A DNA stretch of 64,000 nt from Alkalihalobacillus bogoriensis ATCC BAA-922 (GCF_000621445.1 NZ_KK211278.1:62001-126000); one strand, 5' to 3'; positions 31,227 to 40,741 are shown, counted from the stretch's first letter. Numbers and translations: made by a program. Notes: generated by a model not told the origin, from the letters alone.

Positions 31227-33323
31227 ATCTTCCTCACCAAATTGGGCTGCCATATCATAAAAGGTAAGTTGACTTTGGACCGGTTGCTCATTTGGTTTTC
31301 GTTCGACATAAAGATAACGGCCAAATTTGTCTTGGAGACGTGCCTTCATATTATCTTGTAATGTAATGTCTAATATTTGTTTAATTCTGGCTTTGATTCT
31401 TGGACTAAACACAGGGAATAGTATTTCAATGCGTTTTTCCATATTTCTCGTCATCCAGTCTGCCGAAGATAAAAAGATTTTATCTTGCCCACTATGATGA
31501 AAATAAAAAATTCGACTATGTTCTAAAAATCGATCAACGATGCTGCGAACCCGTATATTCTCACTAACACCTTCAATTCCTGGGCGTAAACAACATGTTC
31601 CACGAATAACTAAATCGATAGAAACCCCTGCTTGTGATGCTTCATACAATTTTAAAATAATCGGTTTGTCTGTTAACGAGTTCATTTTTGCAATAATACG
31701 TCCGTCTCCATTTTCTTTATGATATTCAATTTCTTGTTCAATAAGTTCAATAAACGTGTCACGGATTTGAAACGGTGCGGTTGAGAGATGATTCCACTTT
31801 GGTTTTTCGCTATATCCACTTAAATAATTAAAGAAGTTCGTGGCGTCAATGCCAAATCCTTCATCAGAAGTTAACAATCCCATATCCGTGTAGAGTTTGG
31901 CCGTTGAATCATTATAGTTTCCTGTCCCGAGATGTACTAATCGTTGTATTTTTTCGTTTTCATGCCGAACAACTAATGAAATTTTACTATGTGTTTTTAA
32001 GCCGGTAATGCCATAAATGACATGGACCCCAGACTTTTCTAGCTTTTTAGCCCACTGTATATTATTTTCTTCATCAAATCGAGCTTTTAATTCTAACAAT
32101 ACTGTTACTTGTTTTCCGTTATCGGCAGCTCTTGATAACGCGCCTACTATCGGGGAATCTCCACTCACTCGGTACAGTGTCTGCTTTATCGCTAACACGT
32201 TTGGGTCTTCTGCTGCTTGGAGGATAAAGTCAACTATCGGTTGAAATGATTCATAAGGATGATGCAAAAATATATCCTTTTTTAAGATAGCTTGGAAGAT
32301 ATTTTCTTCGCCGGCCAAGTCTTCAGGAGGCTGTGGGACTAATGTTTCATTCGTTAAATGCTCCAAATCAGCCGCTAAATATCCGTATAATTTAAATAAA
32401 AACGTTAAATCTAATGGACCTTTAAAGGAATATACATCATTTCGATGAATTTCAAGGACGTCGAGTAGTAGTTTTAACACTTTTGATTCCATTAATCCTT
32501 CTTGCATTTCTAGACGAACCGCAGATCCCCATTTTCGCTTTTTAATTTCTTTCTCGATTTCAACTAATAAATCACGAGCTCCTTCTTCATGAATCGTTAA
32601 ATCTGCATTTCTTGTAATGCGAAAAGGAGAAACGGATTGGACACTGTAACCAGGAAATAAACGGTCAATAAAATGGCTTATGACATTTTCAAGTAATATA
32701 AATTGTTTTTTTCCCTCGCTAGGGAGGGGAAGGTATCGAGTGAGGACGCTCGGAACTTGGACTATTGCCAATTGTTCACGTGAATCTTCTTTTTCTTTTA
32801 ATACGACCGCTAAATTTAAACTTTTATTGAGTAACATTGGAAACGGTCGATACGCATCAACGGCCATCGGTGTAAGAACAGGAAATATATAATGATTAAA
32901 GCGGTCTTTAATAAACTGCATTTGTGCTTTGGTTAATTCATCAATTGCTAAAAATTGTACGCCTTCATTGTATAACATCGGTAAGAGTGTTTCTGTGTAC
33001 ACATTGTCTTGAAGACGAACGAGTTGTTGGGTTTGAGCTGAAATTCGCTTTAATTGTTGCTTCGGGGTTAGCCCCGCTTTATTTTCTGGACGGTTAAATC
33101 CGGCTTTTACTTGGTCTTTAAGACCTGCAACACGAACCATGAAAAATTCGTCTAAGTTTGAACTGAAGATGGCCAAAAACTTTAGGCGTTCTAATAACGG
33201 ATTGCGTTCATCAATCGCTTCCTCTAGAACTCTCTCGTTAAAAGCAAGCCAACTTAGTTCTCTGTTGTTATAAAAGTTTGGATCATTTAAATCGAGTTCT
33301 TTCAAGTAATTGTTCGATTCCAT
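31224..33323 (-). CDS. ppk: Polyphosphate kinase 1
   Basis: 699 aa from the ATG at 33323, nine bases after AGGAAGG; the ORF start at 33344 overlaps that RBS. NNRELSWLAFNERVLEEA marks the N-terminal domain. The catalytic phosphohistidine regions (KARFDEENNIQWAKKLE, GLKTHSKISLVVR, FFYFHHSGQ-like FYFHHSGQDKIFLSSADWM) are intact. It makes polyphosphate from ATP. A three-repeat Pho box lies immediately upstream. ppx, encoding the opposing enzyme, is just upstream on the same strand. Confidence 0.96.
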   Translation of the reverse strand: MESNNYLKELDLNDPNFYNNRELSWLAFNERVLEEAIDERNPLLERLKFLAIFSSNLDEFFMVRVAGLKDQVKAGFNRPENKAGLTPKQQLKRISAQTQQLVRLQDNVYTETLLPMLYNEGVQFLAIDELTKAQMQFIKDRFNHYIFPVLTPMAVDAYRPFPMLLNKSLNLAVVLKEKEDSREQLAIVQVPSVLTRYLPLPSEGKKQFILLENVISHFIDRLFPGYSVQSVSPFRITRNADLTIHEEGARDLLVEIEKEIKKRKWGSAVRLEMQEGLMESKVLKLLLDVLEIHRNDVYSFKGPLDLTFLFKLYGYLAADLEHLTNETLVPQPPEDLAGEENIFQAILKKDIFLHHPYESFQPIVDFILQAAEDPNVLAIKQTLYRVSGDSPIVGALSRAADNGKQVTVLLELKARFDEENNIQWAKKLEKSGVHVIYGITGLKTHSKISLVVRHENEKIQRLVHLGTGNYNDSTAKLYTDMGLLTSDEGFGIDATNFFNYLSGYSEKPKWNHLSTAPFQIRDTFIELIEQEIEYHKENGDGRIIAKMNSLTDKPIILKLYEASQAGVSIDLVIRGTCCLRPGIEGVSENIRVRSIVDRFLEHSRIFYFHHSGQDKIFLSSADWMTRNMEKRIEILFPVFSPRIKARIKQILDITLQDNMKARLQDKFGRYLYVERKPNEQPVQSQLTFYDMAAQFGEED

Positions 33324-33382
33324 TGAATTCAACCTTCCTGACATAAATATACATAATTATTTAAAAAAGACTATTTTTCTCC

Positions 33383-33425
33383 ATTGTAACAGTATATTGT
33401 AAATTTTATGTAAAATTTATGTAAA
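33383..33425 (-). promoter_or_regulatory. Candidate PhoP box and -10 for ppk
   Basis: On the minus strand TTTACA occurs three times with exact 11-base periodicity (33420-33425, 33409-33414, 33398-33403), plus an imperfect GTTACA at 33385-33390. A TACAAT at 33383-33388 can be the -10 box, which puts the repeats between about -22 and -49. This fits the TT(A/T/C)ACA direct-repeat PhoP consensus. Confidence 0.7.
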
Positions 33426-33434
33426 TTAGAAGAC

Positions 33435-34982
33435 TTAAGAGAGAAAATGTAACGAAATTTTTGCGTTAATCAGCTTTTCAATGTGCTTTTTATACTTATT
33501 TGCTAGTTGTTCTTCAAATGGATAGTCGTCATTACAATGAAAGTAGATCATGAAATGGTCTTCAGTTTCTTTCATTACAGAAATAGAAGTAACAATATTT
33601 CTTCTCGTTCGATTTAAAGCATAAGCTAGTTTTAAAATCGCGCCTAGAAACTCATATTGTTTTAACTGTTGTTTAGTTAAAAGAGATTCAAATGGGCCCG
33701 CGAATTTTTGTAAATACGATTTGGATTTAAACGACGAGATTAAAGCAATGGCAAGTCGCTCTTGATGTGTGAGACCATCAATGGACATATTGGTGATAAG
33801 ATAAAATGTATGCTGACTGCTTGCTTCATTACTTATGAATTCACCCATATATAACATTCTTGCGCTATATTTTAAAAGGGATAAATCATTTTCTTGTTCT
33901 GAAGAAGTCTCGTTTACATAGGGAACAAGCTGACGGTAAAGAGACTTAGCTAACTTCCACACTTGCTTTACATGATCTAAATTGATTTCATACATATGTG
34001 TAATTTGATAAAAGCTTTCTTCAGCAACATTTGGAAAATGCTCTAATCCTAGTTGTGTTAAGATTTCCTCATAAAAAAGTCCATCACGTAGCCCTCTGTT
34101 GCTCATCGTAAATGTTTTCGAGCCAGTCACATTAAGTAATGTTAATATGGCTTGTACAGCTGGAATAATAATATCTGAGCGGTCTTTTGAAAGACCATCA
34201 ATATTTTGACGTTCTTCAATGTTTACACTTGTAAATAAAGCTTGTGTCGATTCAACATCTTGTTTTGTTAGTTCATATTGATGTAAACCAGCTAATGGAT
34301 AGTCGACTTGTCGTTGGTGAACGAGCGATAGGTTTCGGGCTGTCCCGCCGATACCGATAACAGGAAGTTGACTTTGTACAATCCAATCAAGTGATTCATA
34401 TTGCTCCGTTAGAAAGGATGTAAGTGCATCAAGATTTTCTTGTAATGGCTCTGAGTCATTCATAAATTGTTGCTTTAGCGTAATTGCACCAAATGGAAAA
34501 CTTGTATAATGTATCATTTTTCGATTTTTAAATATGGTGACTTCTGTACTTCCACCACCAATATCAATGGTAATTCCATTTTCAATATTGGTTGAATTTA
34601 CGACGGCTAAATAACCATAGTAAGCTTCTTCATATTCTGATAGCACACGAAAGGAGAAGCCGGTTTCTTTTTTTATTGTATGAAGAACCTCTTCTTGGTT
34701 TGCGGCGCGACGGACTGCTGCAGTAGCGACACCGTTGACTTGGTCAACTTTATGGTATGAAATGATATTTTTAAATTGAAGTAAAGAAGAAATGATTATA
34801 GAAATTCCTTCTTTTGAAATATGCCCTTTTTGTGTCATATGGCTACTCAAGCGAGCGACGACTTTAAAATTATGTAATTGTGTATAACGACCATCATTAT
34901 CAATTTTATTTATGACTAAGCGTATGGAGTTTGAACCCATATCAATAATTGCAACTTTTTTTTCTTTCATTCTTACATCCAC
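33435..34982 (-). CDS. ppx: Exopolyphosphatase Ppx/GppA
   Basis: 515 aa. The N-terminal actin-like fold has AIIDMGSNSIRLVI and TIDIGGGSTEV (phosphate-binding loops). A C-terminal HD-type helical domain follows (about 310-515). It hydrolyses polyphosphate or pppGpp. Start: GTG at 34982 with AAAGG six bases upstream, or ATG at 34970 with poorer spacing. The gap to ppk is only 111 bases and holds the Pho box, so ppk can be induced separately from ppx. Confidence 0.93.
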   Translation of the reverse strand: MDVRMKEKKVAIIDMGSNSIRLVINKIDNDGRYTQLHNFKVVARLSSHMTQKGHISKEGISIIISSLLQFKNIISYHKVDQVNGVATAAVRRAANQEEVLHTIKKETGFSFRVLSEYEEAYYGYLAVVNSTNIENGITIDIGGGSTEVTIFKNRKMIHYTSFPFGAITLKQQFMNDSEPLQENLDALTSFLTEQYESLDWIVQSQLPVIGIGGTARNLSLVHQRQVDYPLAGLHQYELTKQDVESTQALFTSVNIEERQNIDGLSKDRSDIIIPAVQAILTLLNVTGSKTFTMSNRGLRDGLFYEEILTQLGLEHFPNVAEESFYQITHMYEINLDHVKQVWKLAKSLYRQLVPYVNETSSEQENDLSLLKYSARMLYMGEFISNEASSQHTFYLITNMSIDGLTHQERLAIALISSFKSKSYLQKFAGPFESLLTKQQLKQYEFLGAILKLAYALNRTRRNIVTSISVMKETEDHFMIYFHCNDDYPFEEQLANKYKKHIEKLINAKISLHFLS

Positions 34983-35057
34983 ATCCTACCTTTATGAGAC
35001 TTCTACTTATTATATAATGTTCCTAAATAAATTGCATGGCATACTCAATATAAACAA

Positions 35058-35086
35058 TTGGACAAAAGCTAATTATCCTTTATAAT
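35058..35086 (+). promoter_or_regulatory. Promoter of the zinc-type ABC operon
   Basis: TTGGAC at 35058-35063, 17-base spacer, perfect TATAAT at 35081-35086. Expected start near 35093. Confidence 0.8.
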
Positions 35087-35097
35087 AAAGAAGAAAA

Positions 35098-35118
35098 TAA
35101 TCGTAATTGTTCTTATTT
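35098..35118 (+). promoter_or_regulatory. Candidate Zur box
   Basis: AATCGTAATTGTTCTTATTT begins with the ATCGTAAT half of the Zur consensus and ends in ATTT; the right half is degenerate (C/G core replaced). ATTACG follows at 35120-35125 as a possible additional half-site. It lies just downstream of the expected transcription start. zur is the last gene of the operon, so this would be autoregulation. Confidence 0.55.
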
Positions 35119-35145
35119 AATTACGTTTTTGGCAAGGAGGAGCGA

Positions 35146-35901
35146 ATGAAAGAGTTGGCGATTGATATCGAACATGTTTCATTCCGGTATGGGGCACGCA
35201 ACGTTCTCGAGGATATCACATTAAAAGTTGAAAAAGGAGCTTTCCTTGGGCTTGTTGGTCCAAACGGGTCTGGAAAGTCGACGTTATTAAAATGTATGTT
35301 AGGACTTTTAACTCCACAGGAAGGTGAAATCCGCCTTTTTGGAGAAAATATAACGAAATTTAAGCAACGAGACAAAATTGGATTTGTGTCACAAAAGGCA
35401 AATAGCTTTAATAGTGGATTTCCCGCAACCGTTTTTGAAGTGGTTTCAATGGGTCTCTTTGCAAAAGTCGGTATGTTTCGGTTTTTAACAAAGAAACATA
35501 AAGAAAAAGTGAGAGAAGCGATTCATAATGTCGGGATGGAGAAGTTTATTCATCAAAATATAGGAGAATTATCTGGTGGACAACAGCAGCGAGTGTTTAT
35601 TGCAAGAGCACTTGTCAGTGAACCAGAGTTACTCATCTTGGATGAACCGACCGTTGGTGTGGATACAAATTCAGTTCGAAACTTTTATAATATGTTAAGT
35701 AAATTAAATATAAACGAAGGCATTACATTGTTGTTAGTCACTCATGATATCGGAGCGATGACGGAATTTGTTACAGATGTTGCCTGTTTAAATAAGAATT
35801 TACATTTTCATGGTAATGCCCAAGAGTTTGAAAATAACCACGATTTATCTTCGTTTTATGGTCATGATGTTCAATTACTGACACATCATCACGACCATTA
35901 G
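35146..35901 (+). CDS. znuC: Zinc-type ABC transporter, ATP-binding protein
   Basis: 251 aa from the ATG at 35146 (AAGGAGGAG upstream; the longer ORF start at 35107 lies in the operator). Walker A GPNGSGKST, signature ELSGGQQQRVFIARALV, Walker B LLILDEP. The C-terminus is His-rich (HDVQLLTHHHDH), typical of zinc importers. Operon with two permeases and zur. Confidence 0.9.
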   Translation: MKELAIDIEHVSFRYGARNVLEDITLKVEKGAFLGLVGPNGSGKSTLLKCMLGLLTPQEGEIRLFGENITKFKQRDKIGFVSQKANSFNSGFPATVFEVVSMGLFAKVGMFRFLTKKHKEKVREAIHNVGMEKFIHQNIGELSGGQQQRVFIARALVSEPELLILDEPTVGVDTNSVRNFYNMLSKLNINEGITLLLVTHDIGAMTEFVTDVACLNKNLHFHGNAQEFENNHDLSSFYGHDVQLLTHHHDH

Positions 35902-35914
35902 TTGGAGGCTTGGA

Positions 35915-36793
35915 ATGCTTGAAGTATTTTGGACATATCCCTTTTTACAAAATGCGTTTTTCACTGGAATATTAGTCGGGTTTATCGCACCCATCCTTGG
36001 TGTTTTTTTAGTCGTGAGACGATTATCATTAATCGCTGATGCACTCTCGCACATTACATTAACAGGAATCGCATTAAGCTTATTATTAGGAAAATATCAT
36101 TCCTTTTTTCAATTAATCAATCCGCTTTATATGGGAATGGTTTTTTCTGTTTTTGGCTCGTTATTAATCGAAAAATTACGTTCTGTTTATAAACATTACC
36201 AAGAGCTTGCTATACCCATTGTATTATCAAGCGGGATCGGGATTGGTGTTGTGTTTATATCATTAGCGGATGGATTTAATAATGATTTGTTTAATTATTT
36301 ATTTGGCAGTGTAATTGCAGTTAGTCGCTCTGATTTATGGACAATCTTAATCATTACTATAGTTGTTTTTTTCATTATTGTTTTTTTATATAAAGAATTG
36401 TTTTATTTGTCATTTGATGAGGAACAAGCAACTGTGTCTGGAATTCAAAAGAAATGGCTTCATTTTATTTTTATCGTAATGGTTGCCCTTGTCATTGCTG
36501 CTTCAATGCGAGTCGTTGGGATTTTACTCGTTTCCGCTCTCATGACATTGCCAGTTGCGGCTAGTATGCGGTTAGCAAGAGGGTTTAAGCAAATGTTTTT
36601 TTATGCGGTACTGTTTGGAGAGATTGCTGTAATTGGTGGGTTAGTTTTAGCGTATCATCTTGACTTAGCTCCTGGTGGAACGATAGTGCTATTATCTGTT
36701 TTTATCTTACTTTTTGTAATTTTACTCAAGAAACTGCAAATGGCCATCACCGGTCGCAAAAAAGTCGTGGCGAAAGAAGAAAGGTCATTTTAA
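35915..36793 (+). CDS. znuB: Zinc-type ABC transporter permease 1
   Basis: 292 aa, ABC-3 permease with about eight membrane helices. RRLSLIADALSHITLTGIAL is the conserved ABC-3 block, and VVGILLVSALMTLPVAASMRLA the second. It is a paralogue of the next gene: RLSLIADALSHITLTGIA versus RVSIISESLSHITLTGIT. Start ATG has TTGGAGG upstream. With two permease genes a heterodimeric channel is likely (inference). Confidence 0.88.
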   Translation: MLEVFWTYPFLQNAFFTGILVGFIAPILGVFLVVRRLSLIADALSHITLTGIALSLLLGKYHSFFQLINPLYMGMVFSVFGSLLIEKLRSVYKHYQELAIPIVLSSGIGIGVVFISLADGFNNDLFNYLFGSVIAVSRSDLWTILIITIVVFFIIVFLYKELFYLSFDEEQATVSGIQKKWLHFIFIVMVALVIAASMRVVGILLVSALMTLPVAASMRLARGFKQMFFYAVLFGEIAVIGGLVLAYHLDLAPGGTIVLLSVFILLFVILLKKLQMAITGRKKVVAKEERSF

Positions 36794-36823
36794 TAAATTT
36801 ATTTGGTTTTGGAGGATGTTCGT

Positions 36824-37657
36824 ATGCCTGAATGGCTTTTACAGTTAACGTTTATTGAGAGGGGGGGTGTTGCTGCCATATTAATTGGTGTAGTATGTCC
36901 GCTACTTGGTGCATTTTTGCTTGTGCGGCGTGTCTCCATTATCTCTGAATCACTCTCTCATATTACGTTAACTGGTATTACAGCTGGATTGGTCCTTATG
37001 CAAACGATGACCTTTTTTACAGTTGATCCGCTTTATGTTGGGTTTCTTTTCGCTTTTATCGGGTCGTTACTAATTGAAAAGCTCCGTCAAGAGTTTCCAC
37101 ATTTTCAAGAATTAGCAGTTCCCATTATTTTATCAACGGGAATCGGTTTAAGTGCGATTTTTATGAGCATGTCAACAGGTGGGTATAATGAATGGTTTAG
37201 CTATTTATTTGGCAGTATTGTCAGTGTTACAGCAGAAGACATTGTCTTTATGCTTGTTACGACACTAATTGTTCTTGTTATCATCGGATTGTTCTATAAA
37301 GAGTTTGTCGTCATTTCCTTTGATCAAGAGTTCTCAGAAGTGTCGGGTATCCAAAGCAAAAGATTAAATATTATTTTTTCCTTATTAGTGGCATTAGTTA
37401 TCGCCCTTTCGATGAAGGTTGTTGGAATTTTATTAGTCGGAGCGATGATTGTCTTACCAGCGGCTATGGCTATCCGAATCGCCAAAAGCTTTAAACAAAT
37501 GATTGTCTATTCCATTTTATTTGGGCAACTCACTATGGGGTGCGGCTTGTTTTTTTCTTATCACTTAAATATTGCAACTGGCGGTGGAATTGTTTTATTT
37601 GCGACAATCTTTTTAGCTCTTGTTATAATAGGTACAACGATGTATGAGAAGCGATAA
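36824..37657 (+). CDS. Zinc-type ABC transporter permease 2 (tandem paralogue)
   Basis: 277 aa from the ATG at 36824 (TTGGAGGATG upstream; the TTG at 36803 is too early). ABC-3 permease with the same block order as its neighbour: LVRRVSIISESLSHITLTGI and KVVGILLVGAMIVLPAAMA. Sits 30 bases after permease 1 and 12 before zur. The pair looks like an old tandem duplication within the operon. Confidence 0.87.
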   Translation: MPEWLLQLTFIERGGVAAILIGVVCPLLGAFLLVRRVSIISESLSHITLTGITAGLVLMQTMTFFTVDPLYVGFLFAFIGSLLIEKLRQEFPHFQELAVPIILSTGIGLSAIFMSMSTGGYNEWFSYLFGSIVSVTAEDIVFMLVTTLIVLVIIGLFYKEFVVISFDQEFSEVSGIQSKRLNIIFSLLVALVIALSMKVVGILLVGAMIVLPAAMAIRIAKSFKQMIVYSILFGQLTMGCGLFFSYHLNIATGGGIVLFATIFLALVIIGTTMYEKR

Positions 37658-37669
37658 GGAGGACCTACA

Positions 37670-38107
37670 ATGAATGTCACCGATGCGTTAAATATGTTAA
37701 AGGAAAAAGGATATAAACATACAGGGAAACGCGAAGATATGATTAAATTATTTGCGGATGAAAAACGATATTTATCTGCAAAAGATGTGTTAGAAAAAAT
37801 GAACAACGACTACCCTGGATTAAGCTTTGATACGATTTACCGGAATTTATCTTTGTTCGTGGATTTATCGATTTTAGAAATGACAGAGCTTGAAGGGGAA
37901 AAAAAGTTTCGCTTTAGTTGCACAACGGCCCATCACCATCACCATTTAATTTGTATGGATTGTGGGAAAACTGTAGAGGTGAAAGATTGTCCGATGGATG
38001 CCTTGAAAATTAACACAAACGATTTTGAAGTGATTGGACATAAATTTGAAATTTATGGATATTGTGCTGAATGTAAAAATCAGAATGTCAAAACATCAGC
38101 ACTATAA
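37670..38107 (+). CDS. zur: Fur-family zinc uptake regulator Zur
   Basis: 145 aa. The N-terminal winged helix (about 10-80: [21 protein letters not shown]...[11 protein letters not shown]) is followed by the dimerisation domain with [18 protein letters not shown] (regulatory His/Cys site) and a second CxxC in [11 protein letters not shown] (structural zinc). It represses zinc uptake when zinc is sufficient. AAGGAGG precedes the ATG. Position after the transporter matches yqfU-yqfV(zur) in B. subtilis. Confidence 0.93.
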   Translation: MNVTDALNMLKEKGYKHTGKREDMIKLFADEKRYLSAKDVLEKMNNDYPGLSFDTIYRNLSLFVDLSILEMTELEGEKKFRFSCTTAHHHHHLICMDCGKTVEVKDCPMDALKINTNDFEVIGHKFEIYGYCAECKNQNVKTSAL

Positions 38108-38158
38108 ATATTGTGTTTTAGTAGTGTCGTAAGCGTTAAACGCTTAAACATAGCAGTA

Positions 38159-38329
38159 TAAGAAAAACGCGGAGCGTCTTTTCTTTCAAGCGAAGTGCGG
38201 AGCCCTGCCCGCTTTTGAAAGTGAGCCCCAAGTTGCTCTTCCTAGGATGAAACGCGCAGCCTTCGCTCTTCTTGAAATAGCTTTCAAGCTTCACTGCTAC
38301 ACCAAAATATTTATCCTTTCTTATCTCTA
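38159..38329 (-). repeat. Interspersed multi-hairpin repeat, copy D (long form, inverted)
   Basis: Reading on the minus strand, it starts at the T-tract of the yqfW terminator: GATAAGAAAGGATAAATATT, TTTTGGTGTAGCAGTGAAGC, GCGAAGGCTGCGCGTTTC, ACTTGGGGCTCAC, AAAAGCGGGCAGGGCTCC, GCACTTCGCTTGAAAG, GACGCTCCGCGTTTTTCTT. On the plus strand its far end, AAAAACGCGGAGCGTCTTTT, forms a hairpin that can terminate zur. 38108-38158 holds a palindrome AAGCGTT/AACGCTT and nothing else I can name. Confidence 0.88.
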
Positions 38330-38359
38330 AAAAAAGAACGCAAAAGAGCGTTCTTTTTT
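38329..38359 (-). terminator. Terminator after yqfW
   Basis: Minus strand AAAAAAGAACGC / GCGTTCTTTTTT with a short loop; the stop codon of yqfW overlaps its A-run. Confidence 0.85.
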
Positions 38360-38933
38360 ACGTTGTGGCCAGCCAATTATTGACCCACTCTGAAGCTGAT
38401 TTCCAATTTGAAGCTCGAACCACATTAGTAGGAGTCGGTTTTCGGTTATAAGGGGTATCCATGAGAATAACGGGAATGTTACAAGCTTCAGCAATGTCAC
38501 AGGCATTATCATGTTTATCTTCAAAAAAGATATCAATTTCATTTTGTTGAATCGCGTTGATTTTATCGTGGCTTCCAATCAACTCAATATGGTTATATGG
38601 AATGCGATGTTGGTTAAGCCAACCAGAAGTTATATCCATTAAATGCTCGCCACGTGCACTAATATAAATAAGGTCGTGATTATCTTTCCAGTGGTGAAGA
38701 GCATCTAAAAAATAATCTGCAATTTTTGCTTGTTCGTAAATGGCACCTTCATGTTGTTGGAGCCATGACCAAAATTGTTTTGAAGAAATTCCTAATAATG
38801 ATGTTAAATCATAATCGGTAATATCCTCTATGGTAATATTTTTATTGAAATGTTCGTTCAAATAAGGGATAAATGTCGCAGGATCGGTGACAGTCCCGTC
38901 AATATCTAGACCGAACGTTTTCTTTTTTGTCAT
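38358..38933 (-). CDS. yqfW: Putative 5'(3')-nucleotidase YqfW (HAD family)
   Basis: 191 aa. HAD motif I GLDIDGTVTDP (nucleophile Asp in DID), motif II YISARGE, motif III Lys region and motif IV IFFEDKHDNA. This is the NT5C-type nucleotidase pattern of YqfW. Substrate unknown. The RBS GGAGCT lies just upstream on the minus strand. Convergent with zur across repeat copy D. Confidence 0.85.
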   Translation of the reverse strand: MTKKKTFGLDIDGTVTDPATFIPYLNEHFNKNITIEDITDYDLTSLLGISSKQFWSWLQQHEGAIYEQAKIADYFLDALHHWKDNHDLIYISARGEHLMDITSGWLNQHRIPYNHIELIGSHDKINAIQQNEIDIFFEDKHDNACDIAEACNIPVILMDTPYNRKPTPTNVVRASNWKSASEWVNNWLATT

Positions 38934-39062
38934 GTTCTTTTCCAGCTCCTTACAAGTTTGGTCTCAGTATTTCCTATACAAGTAAAGATTAACACCTATA
39001 ATGAGCTGTTGTCGAGTCATACTATAAATGCTCCCCCAAAAACAGAAAGCGAGGGATCCAAC

Positions 39063-39443
39063 TTGACACAATATGATAAAGACAGACGATCACTTGAGCT
39101 TGAAGGCGGCGAGCGAGATTATAACCGAGTTGAAAATAATGAAGAAGAAACAGCTGCTGAGATCGCGCCGTTTAATACTGTAGGCACAGCTCCATATCGA
39201 GGGGTTGATGCTGATGATGCAGTAACTGAAACAGATGATGCAGCGGCAGGTAAAGGGGTAGGAACATTTGCTGTTGTTTTGTCTATCCTTTCTTTATTTT
39301 TCTTGCCAATCATTTTAGGGGCAGCTGGGATTATTGTCGGGTTTGTATCCCGTAGAAATGGTGCTACTGCTCTTGGAAACTGGGCAATCGGTATTGGTGC
39401 AGTTTCAATTATCTTAACGGTGTTTTTCTCACCTTTCTTTTAA
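39063..39443 (+). CDS. yqfX: DUF4190-type small membrane protein YqfX
   Basis: 126 aa with TTG start at 39063, seven bases after GAGGG; the longer ORF from 38958 has no RBS. The N-terminal half is soluble and acidic (about 1-60). Two membrane helices follow (about 66-90 and 98-122, FAVVLSILSLFFLPIILGAA and NWAIGIGAVSIILTVFF), typical of DUF4190. Function unknown. Confidence 0.82.
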   Translation: MTQYDKDRRSLELEGGERDYNRVENNEEETAAEIAPFNTVGTAPYRGVDADDAVTETDDAAAGKGVGTFAVVLSILSLFFLPIILGAAGIIVGFVSRRNGATALGNWAIGIGAVSIILTVFFSPFF

Positions 39444-39502
39444 CGAATTAACGTAAGTGTAAACGGGGAGAGCGTTCAACTGTTTGAAACTGTTGAATGT
39501 AG

Positions 39503-39543
39503 AGAAGCACACTCGCAAATCGCGAAGTGTGCTTCTTTTTTTG
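39503..39543 (+). terminator. Terminator after yqfX
   Basis: GAAGCACACTCGC / GCGAAGTGTGCTTC stem (one bulged position) followed by seven T. Confidence 0.9.
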
Positions 39544-39645
39544 TTATATAAGAAAATAGCAGTGAAGCGAGAAAGCTTTTACTAGATGAGCGAAGGCTCC
39601 GCACTTTGCTTGAAACGAAAAACGCTCCCGCGTTTTTCTTTATTT
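39544..39645 (+). repeat. Interspersed multi-hairpin repeat, copy E (short form)
   Basis: Follows the yqfX terminator directly: ATATAAGAAAATAGCAGTGA, GAGCGAAGGCTCCGCACTTT, CGAAAAACGCTCCCGCGTTT, then the ispG stop codon. Diverged at the left end (lacks TTTTGGTCTAG). The minus-strand end hairpin can terminate ispG. Confidence 0.8.
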
Positions 39646-40741
39646 ATACTTGTTGTTCTTGTTTGGCAAAATGTTCTTCCGCAATTTTATCAATTTCTTT
39701 TTTTAATTCCTCCACCATTGTTGCTTCTGGAACTTTCCGGACGATTTCACCATGACGGAATAACAATCCTTCACCTCTAGCTCCAGCAATACCAATGTCT
39801 GCTTCGCGCGCTTCTCCAGGACCGTTAACTGCACATCCAAGAACGGCAACTTTTATTGGGGCTTTAATTTTTGAAATGTATTCTTCAATTTCATTTGCAA
39901 TGCTGATTAAGTCAATTTCAATTCGACCGCATGTTGGGCATGAAATTAATGTAGCAGCATTGGCAGCTAAACCAAATGACTTTAATAACTCCCGGGCTAC
40001 TTTTATTTCTTCAACAGGATCTGCACTTAACGAAATACGAACAGTATTGCCGATTCCCATGTTTAAAATTGCTCCAAGACCAGCAGCGCTTTTAATAGTC
40101 CCAGCAAATAATGTCCCTGATTCTGTAATTCCAAGATGAAGTGGGTATTGAAACGCTTTTGCTGCTTTTTCATACGCTTCGATGGCTAAATTGACATCAG
40201 AAGCTTTCATGGAAACGACAATGTCATGAAAGTCTAAATCTTCAAGAATTTTAATATGGTGAAGGGCACTTTCGACCATGCCATCTGCTGTAGGATAGCC
40301 ATATTTATCTAAAATTCGTTTTTCTAAAGAGCCTGCATTCACACCAATTCGAATGGGAATACCTTTTTCTTTTGCTGCTTTAACAACAGCTTCGACTTTT
40401 TCGCGCTTTCCGATATTTCCAGGATTAATTCGGATTTTATCAGCGCCACCTTCAATGGCTTTTAATGCTAGCTTATAGTCAAAGTGAATGTCTACAACAA
40501 GTGGTATGTTAATTCGTGCTTTAATGTGAGGAATGGCTTCAGCAGCTCGCATATCAGGACATGCAACACGAACGACTTGGCAACCCGCTTCTTCTAATCG
40601 GTGAATCTCAGCAACAGTAGCTTCCACATCATGTGTTTTTGTTGTTGTCATACTTTGCACAACAACTTCATTGTTACCACCAATTGTTAAATTCCCAACT
40701 TTAACAGGTCTTGTTTTTGTACGATGCGTAATTTGGGTCAT
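39644..40741 (-). CDS. ispG: 4-hydroxy-3-methylbut-2-en-1-yl diphosphate synthase IspG (GcpE)
   Basis: 365 aa. [19 protein letters not shown] near the N-terminus; the [4Fe-4S] cysteines lie in SCPTCGR (about 268-274) and [10 protein letters not shown] (about 303-312); GVNAGSLE is the TIM-barrel signature. It catalyses the penultimate MEP pathway step. AGGGGCG lies before the ATG on the minus strand. Located at the yqfY position. Confidence 0.96.
   Translation of the reverse strand: MTQITHRTKTRPVKVGNLTIGGNNEVVVQSMTTTKTHDVEATVAEIHRLEEAGCQVVRVACPDMRAAEAIPHIKARINIPLVVDIHFDYKLALKAIEGGADKIRINPGNIGKREKVEAVVKAAKEKGIPIRIGVNAGSLEKRILDKYGYPTADGMVESALHHIKILEDLDFHDIVVSMKASDVNLAIEAYEKAAKAFQYPLHLGITESGTLFAGTIKSAAGLGAILNMGIGNTVRISLSADPVEEIKVARELLKSFGLAANAATLISCPTCGRIEIDLISIANEIEEYISKIKAPIKVAVLGCAVNGPGEAREADIGIAGARGEGLLFRHGEIVRKVPEATMVEELKKEIDKIAEEHFAKQEQQV

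Noticed and set aside
31224-33344. Manganese or phosphate operon joining mntBC and ppk
   Set aside because: The genes are convergent and separated by terminators, so they cannot be co-transcribed.
37561-37806. Minus-strand ORF overlapping znuB2 and zur
   Set aside because: Shadow of two well-supported genes; composition is that of antisense coding sequence.
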